From contig QNQO01001162.1 of the NCBI GenBank assembly GCA_003290165.1, positions 124,001 to 188,000 of the forward strand: 64,000 nt of DNA, in the 5' to 3' direction. The notes under the pieces are model-generated. The model was given only the letters and a program-made list of their open reading frames with translations. It searched no databases and was not told where the DNA came from. Origin of the DNA: Berberis thunbergii (Eukaryota; Streptophyta; Magnoliopsida; Ranunculales; Berberidaceae). The position numbers and the translations under genes are program-made. This document shows positions 46,493 to 57,311 of this stretch, piece by piece; the first letter of the stretch is position 1; every line of letters starts with the position of its first letter.

Positions 46493-46617
46493 AAAGCTGC
46501 AATTCTTCACATCGTCTGAGAAGCTATATGCCATTACAGGAGGGGAGAGCACTACATACTGGGTGCTATGTAAGGTATTCCTTGAAGAAATTTCATGATG
46601 AGAAGCCTTACAAAGAG
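46493..46617 (+). pseudogene. DUF26 (Gnk2) fragment of a cysteine-rich receptor kinase
   Basis: One phase reads SYMPLQEGRALHTGCYVRYS and LKKFHDEKPY. EGRAL(N)AGC(Y/F)(L)RYS--KF is the signature of the Gnk2/stress-antifungal domain in plant CRKs. It is bounded by an AG acceptor (46492) and a GT donor (46618). It lies in the large fourth intron of the H+-ATPase pseudogene, which suggests a separate capture or insertion. Confidence 0.55.
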
Positions 46618-46841
46618 GTACATGTAAGTTCTTTATGGAAGTTAAATTGAAGCACAACTAGAGCAACCAAAACTGATCTATTAAGGCTATTTTTTCATTG
46701 GTTTTTACGAAGTAGACCTCATCTTTAAATCCAATCATAACAATCAAACCATTATAGACTGCATTTTTTTTGGGTCGGGTGTATGATTGATTTCTGATTA
46801 TATAATTTTTTTATTTCATTTTCATGCTTTTGATTTAGGAT

Positions 46842-47540
46842 TTGGATATGCTATCATGTCAAACACTGTTTGGATCTTTGAATAGAGGGTCTCCTCATTA
46901 CATAAAGAGACAGGGCAAAAAACTTCACCATTTGGATCTCATGTTTTTGGGGTTTGTTGTGTGCACTAGCCACCACAAAAATGGACAGAGAGACAGAGAA
47001 AATTTATTGGATTTTCTATGCTTGTCTAGCAAATTGAAGAAAGAGTACTACAATAGAGGTTCAAATCAAAGAATGGAACTCATTCAGAGACTCTTAAACT
47101 TTGTGATTGATATGGTCCAGAAACTGATGCACATAAGCTTCAAAGAAAGAAGTAATTAATGGGATGATTTGATGTTTATGGAAGAAAAAACGGTTATAAT
47201 TCTAATCCAATATTTTTTTCTCTGTCTGCTCTTCTTTGCTTCTTTTCTGTTTTGAACTAAGCCTTCAATGTTTGAACACCAAGATTTCCAAAACATCCAA
47301 AATAAGAGTCTTTTCTACCATAAATTTTTCATGTCCAAATGGGTTTTGATTCATTTCAAATATTAAACAAGACTGACCTTTGCATCCAGTGGTCTCTGCA
47401 ACAGTTGATTAAAAAATGTCAGAAGTTTCAATAAGGAAATGTTCCTTCAATAAGAAAGAATCGTTCAGTTCTTCTTTTCTTTCCTTAATGGGTAATTCAG
47501 TCTTAAGTGTTTTATTCATGTGCCAATTAACACTTTCAAC
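46842..47540 (+). other. Stretch without a recognised gene
   Basis: A plus-strand frame of 105 codons (46842-47159) includes SSKLKKEYYNRGSNQRMELI. I do not recognise it, and it could be an exon of the same captured block. The rest is intron-like. Confidence 0.3.
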
Positions 47541-48621
47541 TTCAATCAGGTGATCAATTGGCAATAGGAAAGGAAACTGGACGTCGTCTTGGGATGGGAA
47601 TCAACATGTATCCCTCATCTGCTTTATTAGGCCAGACCAAGGATGTGTCAATTGCAGCCCTGCCAGTTGATGATCTTACAGAGAAAGCTGATGGTTTTGT
47701 TGGCGTTTTCCCTGGTATGGTTCTGATATCAAGTTATAGCTAGGTTCTAGTGTCCATGAGAGGAGGTTGGTAGTTGCTGCTAGGTGCTTTTACTTAGAAT
47801 ATGTTTTTCATCTTTCCTTGCTTCTTTTAACTGTTGCTGATGCAACGGATGCATCTCGCAGTGCTTCTGACATTGTTTTGACCGAACCTGGTCTTAGTGT
47901 CATCATAAGTGCTGTATTGACCAGTCGAGCCATCTTTCAGAGGATGAAAAATTATATGGTAATGTGCCTGGAAACATCTGATCGAAGCCTAGATACACGC
48001 AACATAATACTGAATTAATAGTTTCTATTTTGTATGTATTATACTTGGATCTCCATGGCTGTAAGAAATGGTCTGCATCATTCAGATGTTTTCAGTGTGG
48101 AGTATTTGCAATCTTATGGTTAGGTTTTATAAATACCATTCTAAAAGGTGCTAAGTTTTGTTTGATAACAAAATATCGTATTATAAAGAATCTATTGGCT
48201 TTTGATACTCTATATTTGGATAAGCTTTATCCAAATTAACTTTACTCCTTCCTGTGGTTACATATCATGAAATGTCTTAATGCTATTATTGCCTTGAAGG
48301 GTTGAAAAGGATACTTACTAAATGTTAGGCGTCTGAACATATTTCAATTAACTAGGAATATTGGATAGACTGACTTTCCATGGTCTCCATGATGAAATTG
48401 GCTATTGATTAATCTCCATGTGATTGAACCTCGTGTGAAAATTGTAACAATGATCTTGCATCCTGTATCTCCTGTGCTGCCATTATATGTATCTGTCCTG
48501 GCCATTATGCATCTGTATATAGTCCCTTGTATTGGCACCATTTTTTCTATATTATGTTTTCTTAGTCATGAGCTCATTTTGTAGCTTGCTTCTTACATTT
48601 TTTTTTTAAATTAATTTGTAG

Positions 48622-49301
48622 CTGTTGCAAAGGCGTTAAGACGGGTAGCTGAAGGGAAGGCTTCTGCTCAAGCTGAGGCAGCTGATTGGAAGCGGAAGTA
48701 TGAATTAGAAAGGGCACGTAATCTGCACCAGAAACATAAAGGTTTGAAAAAAACATGATTACTTTTCAGTAAATAGCTCATTTTCGGTGACAACCAACTC
48801 TCAACTTTTAGACTGTTACAATTCTGTTTGGAGTAGACGATCTCTTTATTCAAAAGTCATACAAGCATGAACTTGGCATTGCCATTGAGTGTGGATGAGA
48901 ACATGCTGTGGATTTATCCATTCTTTATTGTCATTTGTCCTAACCACAGTTTGCTTCACTATCCATTCTCATAACTATCATTTCAAGTTTCAATCTTGCA
49001 CTGTCAATTATCTCCAAATGCATTGTTGTTGTATGATATCTATTTGGCAGAGCTTGGTTTTAGTCTCCCATAAACTCTGAGCTCCCAGGAATTTTAATGT
49101 TGGATATTGTAGTTAGGTAGTGGTGGTGTTGTGTTTTCTTAACAAGTCAAGTTTATGAATTTTTAATAGCTTAAAAACAGCAGAGAGCCGATATAATCGT
49201 GGTACTGAAAGTATGTGTTAGTTTTAGGCCAGAACATAAAAAAATTTCAAATTTTGATCATTTGCAGAGATGTTGGAGGAGCTGTCAAGAAGAGAGGTTG
49301 C
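48622..49301 (+). pseudogene. Two exons of a coiled-coil protein (NAD-kinase N-terminus-like)
   Basis: Exon 48622-48741 reads [20 protein letters not shown] and [20 protein letters not shown]. After an intron, the frame continues in phase from 49268 with [37 protein letters not shown] is what I remember from the N-terminal region of plant NAD kinases, but this is from memory of a short motif. The second exon runs into a CTG repeat and then into RbcS, so two captured genes are joined here. Confidence 0.5.
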
Positions 49302-49376
49302 TTGCTGCTGCTGCTGATGCTTGCTGCTGCTGCTGCTGCTGCTGCTGATGCTTGCTGCTGCTGCTGCTGCTGCTGT
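49302..49376 (+). repeat. (CTG)n repeat between two gene fragments
   Basis: About 25 CTG/TGC triplets broken twice by ATGCTTG. It lies exactly at the join between the coiled-coil exon and the RbcS exon. Confidence 0.9.
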
Positions 49377-49391
49377 CGTTGCTATCATTGC

Positions 49392-49812
49392 TTGCCACCT
49401 CTCACTGATGAATCCATTGCTAAGGAGATCGATTACATGCTAGCCAAGGGATGGGTCCCTTGCCTTGAGTTTGATCAGGTAACAACATGATTTTTATGTG
49501 CATATTGTGGGATATTATTTCTTTCATCTTTGCTGAGTGAGTGCAGTACTGATGTGGTTTTAATCTACAGTTTGTATTTTATTTGATTAATTGTTCGTCA
49601 TTAGTAATATAGTTATTGTGCTTTTTCGGTTTGAAGGTGGGTTATGTGCACAGGACCAATAACAATATTCCCGGGTACTACGATGGGAGATACTGGACCA
49701 TGTGGAAGCTGCCCATGTTCGGTTGCACCGACGCTTCTCAACTCCTAATTAAGATTCAAGAATGAAAAACACTTTCCCAAATGCTTATATCCGATGCTTG
49801 GCCTTTAGCAAT
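49392..49812 (+). pseudogene. rbcS: Rubisco small subunit (RbcS) fragment, two exons
   Basis: Exon 49392-49478 encodes [20 protein letters not shown] and WVPCLEFDQ, with a GT donor. Exon 49637-49765 reads [40 protein letters not shown] and QE, then TGA. One base further on, the frame continues as FPNAYIRCLAFSN, so a single-base loss in the TGCAAAAAC context made the stop. The transit peptide, first exon and C-terminal end (about 25 residues) are missing. RbcS is the nuclear-encoded small subunit of the CO2-fixing enzyme in the chloroplast; this copy cannot make it. The intron is 158 bp. Confidence 0.9.
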
Positions 49813-49874
49813 GTACACCAGTCACAGTGCATGTCCTTCGTAATTCAAAAGCCTACCACCACCTCCTAACTTTT

Positions 49875-50238
49875 TTTTTTTTTTTTTTGGGTTTTCTCTT
49901 TGTATGTTTAGCGTGTTGCTAGTTTATGGTACTAATAAGCTACTGCACTGGATTCGTGTCAATTTGAACATAATTTTTTATTTTTATTATTGGTTTAATA
50001 TTGTTATTTGATTTTGATGTTGTATTTGGCATTTTAATGTCATTGTGCATGTTTAAGTTCTAGGGAAGAACATTCAGTTTTTCTACCAATTTTAATGAGA
50101 AGACACAGATACTACCAGTTGTTTTAGCTATCAATTTATCATATGTTCAAGAAAATTTTTATTTAACTTTGGCACATTTAAAATTTTATTTTCTAGACAT
50201 AAAACTTATGAGATGTGTAATAAAAAGTCATTTGATAG
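49875..50238. other. AT-rich spacer, no gene
   Basis: It begins with a T run of about 19 and ends with an A run of about 19 (50239-50257). I see nothing else that I can support. Confidence 0.5.
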
Positions 50239-50542
50239 TAAAAAAAAAAAAAAAAAAATTGCTATGTATACTTAAAACGCTATGGTAGAGTCTACCATAG
50301 CGGTTTTAGAGTCTACTATAGCATTTTTAAAACGCTATGGAAGAGGATACCATAGCGGTTTTAGACTCTACTATAGTGTTTTTAAAACGCTATGGAAGAG
50401 GCTACCATAGCGGTTTTGAAACGCTATAAAAGCCAAACTTACCATAGCGGTTTAAAACCGCTATAATATCCCCTGGGTCTATTATAGCTCCGGCTGTCAT
50501 AGCGGTTTTTAAACGCTATTAATCACAATTTTTCTTGTAGTG
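50239..50542. mobile_element. CACTA-type hairpin MITE (TAGCGG family)
   Basis: It ends CAATTTTTCTTGTAGTG. The interior has perfect inverted repeats such as CTATGGTAGAGTCTACCATAG, repeated three times with CATAGCGGTTTT and AAAACGCTATGG. The left end is an A run followed by ATTGCTATG. This may be a decayed terminus, so the start is approximate. Confidence 0.6.
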
Positions 50543-50666
50543 ATATAAAATAGTTGTGTAAAATTGTGGGTTGTTTACAGATTGTTTACAGGTTGAAAAA
50601 TGTGATTACAGGTTAAAATGTGACTACAGATTGTTTACATATTTCTAGTGCGCATAATAGAATTAT

Positions 50667-51062
50667 CATGATAATAATGACAGGCATTAGCGGCGGTTTT
50701 AACCGTCACTAACAGAATTACCAATTTGAATTTGGCGGCGGGTATAAACCGTTGTAAGCGCCACGGACTATAGCGGCGGTTAAGAACCGTCGCAAAATAT
50801 TATAAAACGTCAATTCTTGCCCTGTATTTAGCGACGGTTAACACCCGTCGCTATATGGTATTTAGCGACGGGTTTACCGACGGTTACTACTAACCGTCGC
50901 TAAATAACATACAGCGACGGTTATGCCAGCGGTTGCAAAAAACCGCCGCTGAATGCTTTTGTGACGCCTTTATTAGCGGCGGTTGGCCAACCGTCGCTGT
51001 ATTCTGTAACCGTCGCTAAACACTTTTGAAAACCGTCGCTAAACACCTGTTTTCTTGTAGTG
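50667..51062. mobile_element. CACTA-type hairpin MITE (GCGACGG family)
   Basis: It ends AACACCTGTTTTCTTGTAGTG, the reverse of CACTACAAGAAAACAGG. The interior has TAGCGGCGGTTTTAACCGTC, GCGACGGTTAACACCCGTCGC and CGGTTACTACTAACCG inverted repeats. The left end (AATGACAGGCATTAGCGG) is weak but fits a decayed terminus. It is related to 34470-34635 and to the satellite element at 14839-19366. Confidence 0.6.
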
Positions 51063-52038
51063 ATAGTGTACTAGCCACTACGTTCCAAGATGTCCTTAGA
51101 AAGAAATGCCTCCACGAAAAATACAAGAAGCCTCAAGAACTGGTCACTGGTCATCTGCAGTTAATTGTAGATCCTTCCATTTGTTAGGGACTCATAACAA
51201 CCACACAGTCTAACGACCTTGCAATTTGAAGTAGCCAGAGCTGACAAAAGCATAATCCTAGAATCTCGACCAGACAGGAGAAACGGAGGACGCAAATATC
51301 CTTGGTCACCAACAGACCAACCACCGAATGCAGAACCCTCACAGTGAAGAGAATGCGAGAGAGAATGACTCTCGCATAAGTATAAACCATAACCCTCCAA
51401 CCATTACTATCAATATCAATCTCCAACCAAGTTACTGACTTAAACATCGGAGTGTCTTCAGCCACCAAAAAGGTGGTCTTTGGCAATGTAAAATTTGTTT
51501 TGCAGGTCACACTTACTAGAAAACGGATTTTAGATGCATCAACTTGCAATCGGGACTCCCACACATCATTTTCTTATTTTTAAACACAATGCAAATTCAA
51601 ATAATAAATTTTGGAATCTTCGAACATACTTCAGGCAAAATTAGCCTTGTGAGACCCACCCTTTTGAAAAAATCGACATAACACCCTTGGCCATTCAACT
51701 TTTTTTTTTTTTTTTTTTTTCTTTGAGGTAAACCTCCTTTGCCTGACTGGTGGAAAACAATGTGCAAGAAATTGAGAGACACATAAATCATATTGTAATC
51801 TTATAGTGGTGTTGAATCCTTCAACAAAAGACTTTTCTTTGTCACTATTTCTGCAATATATTATTATACAAAGAAAGGTCCATTATCCATGGCCAGAGAA
51901 TAAAATTAAATAGTTAAATTATTTTATAAGATAGGGATAAATCTGCTTCACATTTCTCAACGCTTTTTCTTTCGCATCGCTGAGAAAAGTCGATGGTTTG
52001 AGAAATGGTGAATAAGAATTAGTTAAAATGTTTTGAAA
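51063..52038. other. Stretch without a supported gene
   Basis: Overlapping minus-strand frames at 51161-51564 (LQVDASKIRFLVSVTCKTNF, CEGSAFGGWSVGDQGYL) read like a decayed coding sequence in two phases. I cannot place them. A run of about 23 T lies at 51699-51720. Confidence 0.35.
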
Positions 52039-52216
52039 GTGAGAGATCCGCATACTTTCCATTCCTTAACCCCCAACTTACATTTCGGAAAAATTGAAAA
52101 TACTAGGAAATCAGGTTTTTGCTTTGAAAGTGAGAGATTCGCATACTTTCCATTCTTTAACCCCCAACTTACACTCGGGATAAATAAAAAAAACTAGAAA
52201 ATCAGGTTTTTGCAAC
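52039..52216 (+). repeat. Tandem duplication upstream of the receptor kinase, two units of about 90 bp
   Basis: Both units contain GTGAGAGAT(C/T)CGCATACTTT, CCATTC(C/T)TTAACCCCCAACT and AAATCAGGTTTTTGC. The duplication lies 0.57-0.74 kb before the start codon of the kinase gene and so may duplicate upstream regulatory sequence. Confidence 0.85.
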
Positions 52217-52718
52217 CAGGGTGACTCGGCATGATTATGTTTTCAAAGTGTTTATGTGTATCTCGAGATTGTAAAAAGACCTCCCTAATGATGCAACACT
52301 ATTATGATTGCAAAACCCGATTCCCTGTCCTCACTCGAAAAAAATATACACATATTGAGAAAAAAAAAAAAAAAAAAAAAGCTTTTGTAAGGGAATCTCC
52401 TCGCGGCTATCACAAAATATCCTCTTGACTAGCTTAATACTGTATTTTCAGTGCTAACTTCATGAAAAAAAAAAAAGAAAAAAAAAAGAACAAGATGGCT
52501 GGTGACTGATACAATCCTGAACCCCAACTATTCAAATCAAAGGAGTATAATATCAAATGAGGAATACAATTTGTAATTCAGGGAGGGGTGATGAATACAT
52601 CAAATGAATAGAGGATGATATAATATGAAATTCCAAGAAAAGAGTTGGTGAAGAAGCACTATTTTCTCAAGTCAAAGTCTTCCACAAACAAAAACAGAGT
52701 TGGTGAGTGTTCTCAGAA

Positions 52719-52727
52719 TATATAAAA
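52719..52727 (+). promoter_or_regulatory. TATA box of the receptor kinase gene
   Basis: TATATAAAA, 57 bp before the ATG at 52784. Transcription would be expected to start near 52750, which leaves a leader of about 35 bases. An out-of-place ATG at 52735 lies upstream of that point. Confidence 0.6.
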
Positions 52728-52783
52728 AGGCACAATGAAGGCCTTGTTCAAAGACAAAAATTAAAGCATTGGAAGCTGCTTAC

Positions 52784-55700
52784 ATGGAGAGAACACTAAG
52801 TGTTGCAGTTTTCCTTCTCTTGCTTTCATTTGTATCAAAAGAAATCTTGGCACAAAATGAAGCACAAGCTTTATTGACATGGAAGGATAGTTTGAAATCA
52901 GATACACTCACTTCATGGTCTCTCAGCAATGGTGGTAGTAATAGTCCTTGTAACTGGACTGGAGTACGATGCAATGAAGGTCGGCAAGTTGCTGAGATAA
53001 ACCTCTACAACTCAGGCGTGGACGGTACTCTGGAGAAATTCAACTTTTCAGCCTTCCCCAATCTCACATCCCTCAACCTTGATCTCAACAACCTGGTTGG
53101 ACCAATCTCAGGTGATATTGGTTCTCTTTCAAAACTTGTTTATCTTAATCTGGGTAGCAATAACTTCACAGGTAGCATCCCTTGGGAGATTGGCAACCTC
53201 TCAGAACTCCGTGACCTTGGCCTCACAAACAATTCATTTGATGGACCAATTCCATATCAGCTCACTAACTTACAGAAGCTTAAGAATTTCAACCTTTCTG
53301 GAAATTATTTGCTGAACCCAGACCCTCTTCGGTCAAAAGGAATGGCATCATTGACATACCTATTTCTGAATCTAAACTCTCTTGATACAGAAATCCCTCC
53401 CTTCATCTTTGATTGTCCAAAGTTGATCTTTATTGATCTGTCACAAAACCTTATCACAAGTCCAATTCCCATGCAACTTATGACCAAACTTAAGAACCTT
53501 GAGTACCTTAACTTGACCATGAATTTTTTCAAGGGACCTATTCCAGTACAAATCAGAAACCTCACAAACTTACGAGACCTAAGGTTGGGCGCGAACAAAC
53601 TCAATGGTACCATACCAGATGAAGTTGGCCTCTTGTCAAACCTTCAAGTTCTCAAATTGGATAACAATCCAATTAGTGGGCAAATACCGTCTTCAATCGG
53701 TAACCTTAGGATGCTTCAGGATCTTAACCTTGGAAACTCCAGCTTGAATTCAAGCATCCCAGCTGAACTTGGCCTATGCACAAACCTTACTGAAATTAAT
53801 CTGTCAATAAACAATCTTTCAGGCCTACTCCCTCCTTCTATGGCCTCATTAACCAAACTTTCTAAGCTTGGAATTTCCGAAAATCAACTACATGGTGAAA
53901 TCCATTCTTATTTCTTGACCAATTGGACCCAACTCACTTCTTTGCAACTCCAGCAGAACAACTTCACAGGAACAATTCCCCAAGAAATTGGACTACTCCA
54001 GAACCTCCAATATTTGTACCTATTTGACAATTATTTATCAGGTCCCATTCCTTCCAGAATCGGAAACTTGACGAGTTTGCTCGATCTTGACTTGTCTGAT
54101 AACCTCATAACTGGCTCGATCCCTTCCAGTATAGCAAACATGACTACCCTTTCCCGAATTAATTTCTACAACAATCGACTCTCTGGAACCCTTCCCCAGA
54201 ACATTGGTAACATGGAAAACATGCAAGAACTAGACGTGAGCTCAAATAATCTGCAGGGAACCCTTCCCACTTCCATTAGCCGCCTGCAATCCTTGAGTCT
54301 GCTTTATGTTTCAAATAACCACTTCACTGGTTCTATACCTGAAGATTTTGGTCCCAGTTCACTTCAACATGCCGGCTTCGCCTTCAACAACTTCTCTGGC
54401 AATCTCCCTTCTGGGATTTGTGCAGGAGGACAACTCACATACTTGGGCGCAACTGGAAACAAACTAAGGGGACCCATCCCAGAAAGCTTAAAAAACTGCA
54501 CCGGGCTAACTAGAGTCCGCCTAGATGATAACTTCCTTGAAGGTGACATCTCAAATGCATTCGGTGTATACCCAAATCTCACATACATTGACTTGGGCGA
54601 TAACCAATTGTCTGGCGCAATTTCAGAAACCTGGGGAATGTGTACTGTGCTCTCATTTTTCAGAATATCTGGCAATAAGATATCAGGAAAGATCCCACCA
54701 CAGATCGGAAGTCTGAGAGAACTACAGGAACTTGATCTTTCCCGTAATCAATTAACGGGAGAGCTGCCAGTTGAACTCTTTGATTCATCATCAGTTCTGT
54801 ACGAACTAAACTTGAGCACCAATCACCTTTCCGGACAGATACCAGCGGAGATAGGACAGCTATCACCTCTAAAAAATTTGGATTTATCAACAAACAATCT
54901 ATCTGGGCCGATCCCTGAAAATCTTGGGGACTGCGACGCCCTAATATCCTTGCAACTCAATGAAAATCATCTGGATGGATCGATCCCTCCAAGGCTCGGA
55001 AAGCTACAGGCTTTGCAAATTATCCTAGACTTGAGTCAAAACTCACTCACTGGGCAGATATCACCACAGCTTGGAAGTTTAATTTCGCTCGAAAATCTGA
55101 ACCTTTCTAACAACAGGCTGTCGGGTACTATACCCTCTGCTCTAGAAGGTTTGAGGAGCCTTCAAAATATTGATGTATCAAACAACAATCTCGAAGGTTC
55201 TGTTCCAGATATCAGGTTCTTCGAAAAAGCTTCACCAAAGGCATTTGCTGGAAACCCAAATCTGTGTGGTAAAAAAATGGCAGGTCTGGAACCTTGTCAT
55301 AGCAGCTCTTCTCCCCGCAGCAACAGTGATAACAAGAAATTGGTATTGGCCATTGTGATTCCACTTACTTGTGCTGTAATTCTTCTATCAGTTCTGTTTG
55401 GAATCTTCATCTGCAGCCGTACTCCCAGAAATGTTCCTGATGAGGAAAATGAAGAATTGTGCCATGACAGCTTATTTTCTATATGGAATTACCATGGGGA
55501 CATAGTGTTTAAGGACATTATCACCGGAACAGAGAACTTCAAAGAGAACTATTGCATAGGCAAAGGTGGACAAGGGATTGTATATAAAGCAATGCTTTCC
55601 AATGGTACCATTTTTGCTGTGAAGCGCCTTTATACATCATCTGATGAAAGTGGATCCTGTGAGGGTGATCTGAAGAGTTTTCAGTCTGAAATCCGTGCAC

Positions 55701-56868
55701 TAACAGAAATTCGACACCGCAATATTGTAAAACTGTACGGATTCTGCAAATTCAAGGGAAGCATGTTTTTGGTATATGAGTTCGTAGAAAGGGGGAGCTT
55801 GGGAAACTTCTTGCACATAGATAAAGAAGCAAAGAAGTTGGACTGGGAAATGAGGTTGAAAGTTATCAGAGGTGTGGCACATGCTTTGTCATACTTGCAT
55901 CATGATTGCAAACCACCCATCGTGCACAGGGATATATCAGGAAATAACATTTTACTGGATTTAGAATTTGAGCCCAAGATCTCAGATTTTGGAACCGCGA
56001 GGTTACTGAAACCAGGAGAATCTAACTGGACAGTTCCAGTTGGCTCATACGGCTACATGGCACCTGGTAAGTTTCTTTCTTTATAAAGTTCAGCTAAATT
56101 GTCTGAGTTTCCGTCATTTCTGGTTTTCTGCAACAAATTCAAATGGCTCCCCACTTGAAATAGCTCAGCCAAAGATCAAATTGTCTGCAAAACTCGCTAC
56201 AAATGTTCTACAGTAGGAAAATGCCAAAACTAAAGCTCCCAAAAAAATTCCGATGATAGTTCCAGTCTTTCTCAACTGAAAGAGCTCACTATGATCGAAT
56301 TTGTTGAGAACTGTCCTAGTAGAAAGATGAAAACAGTTGGATGAAGTATGCAATTAAGGACAGGAAATCCTTTGTTGGTTGATATGAGAATACAGGTCCA
56401 CTAACTTTAACTAACCAGAAAAGCAAAATGTAGGAGTTTAGCAAAACAAGATTGATGACTAACATCAATGTTAACTTACTATTTCTTCTTTTGATGTCTT
56501 CATTTTATATTGCAGAGCTTGCTTCTACGATGAAGGTGACAGAAAAATGTGATGTATACAGTTTTGGAGTAGTGGCACTAGAGATGATAATGGGGCAGCA
56601 CCCTGGGGAACTGGTCTTGAACATACAATTGGAAGGAGGTGATCTGCTGCTAGCAAATGTCTTAGACCAACGTCTGCCCCCTCCTAATGGTCTCATTGCA
56701 GAAGAAATAGCTAAGACAGTGAGCATTGCATTGACATGCACGCGTACAGACCCCCAGTCTCGACCATTCATGAATTATGTGTCTCAAGAACTATCGGCAC
56801 AAACACCTCTGACTCTGGATGAACATTTCAACACACTCACACTGAACATGTTGAAGAATAGTTCCTGA
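52784..56868 (+). CDS. LRR receptor-like kinase, MIK2-like (subfamily XII type), two exons
   Basis: Exon 1 is 52784-56066 and exon 2 is 56516-56868. The 449-bp intron (GT-AG, phase 1) splits the codon for the glutamate of the APE motif. Together they encode 1211 residues. Residues 1-24 are a signal peptide. An LRRNT cap with C56 and C63 (CNWTGVRC) follows, then roughly two dozen plant-type leucine-rich repeats. Residues about 852-876 form the membrane helix. The kinase has GKGGQG at 925, lysine 947 (FAVKRL), HRD at 1048-1050 (an RD kinase), DFG at 1068 and [20 protein letters not shown] across the splice. All catalytic residues are present. In Arabidopsis, MIK2 sits at the plasma membrane and perceives SCOOP peptides; whether this relative does so is inference. 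The start is the first ATG in frame after the TATA box. A copia element begins 88 bp after the stop. Confidence 0.93.
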
Positions 56869-56956
56869 GAACACATTACATGCCATTCCTGAGATGGTTT
56901 TAGTAGTGCCACTTGTTCTACCTAAACAAGCGGATTCCGGCTCTTGACCTACCCAT

Positions 56957-57203
56957 TGTCAAGTGTAAATAGAATAGCACAACTAATGTTGTTAGTTAGT
57001 TCAGCAGTCTGTTAAGCATAAATGCTGTTAGATGACTAAGCATAAATTTTGTTACTGATGTTGTTAGGTTGTTGTAAGTGCTGTGATGTTGTTAGGTTGT
57101 TGCAAGTACTGCAAGTGCGGTCTATATAAACATGTCAACAGTACATTTGTAACTCAGTATGAAATACAGAAGTTTAATCCATGTTTTACTTTAGAATCTA
57201 ACA
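56957..57203 (+). repeat. 5' LTR
   Basis: It has TG...CA ends and CTATATAAAC at about 57121 as promoter TATA. Internal GATGTTGTTAGGTTGTTG(T/C)AAGT repeats are present. The second base of the usual TGTTAAG is changed to give TGTCAAG. Confidence 0.95.
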
Positions 57204-57215
57204 TGGTATCAGAGC
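57204..57215 (+). other. Primer-binding site, initiator Met-tRNA type
   Basis: TGGTATCAGAGC directly follows the LTR and is complementary to the 3' end of initiator methionine tRNA. Confidence 0.9.
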
Positions 57216-57311
57216 CATGACAGAGTAATTTTGTTTCTCCTTTTCTGTAGAAGTTAACATTGCTCTTCCTTTCAATCGTCTCATTCATTTCAAACTTTCT
57301 TAGTATTAGCA

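Larger units (their letters stand above)
44965..47958 (+). pseudogene. Plasma-membrane H+-ATPase fragment, six exons with introns
   Basis: Exons in order: to 45000 (GAIVGMLADPKE), 45117-45239 ([27 protein letters not shown]), 45319-45423 (ILNLAHNKSDIERIVHAVID), about 45505-45649 ([32 protein letters not shown]), 47550-47714 ([24 protein letters not shown]) and 47833-47958 ([38 protein letters not shown]). This is the nucleotide-binding and part of the phosphorylation domain of plant P3A ATPases (AHA family). The N-terminal half with the phosphorylated aspartate is absent. The exon with the TGDGVNDAP hinge is missing, and the first intron starts GC in place of GT. The fourth intron is 1.9 kb and holds another gene fragment. 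Confidence 0.85.

Noticed and set aside
49215..49490. Plus-strand frame of 91 codons, cysteine/alanine/leucine-rich
   Set aside because: It is a translation of the CTG repeat joined to the RbcS exon and not a separate gene.
51161..51564. Minus-strand frames of 79 and 126 codons as a gene
   Set aside because: Two overlapping phases, no family motif, no start or splice context that I could support.
52769..52783. Start of the kinase five codons upstream
   Set aside because: The first codon there is TTG; the first ATG in frame is at 52784 and gives a normal signal peptide.
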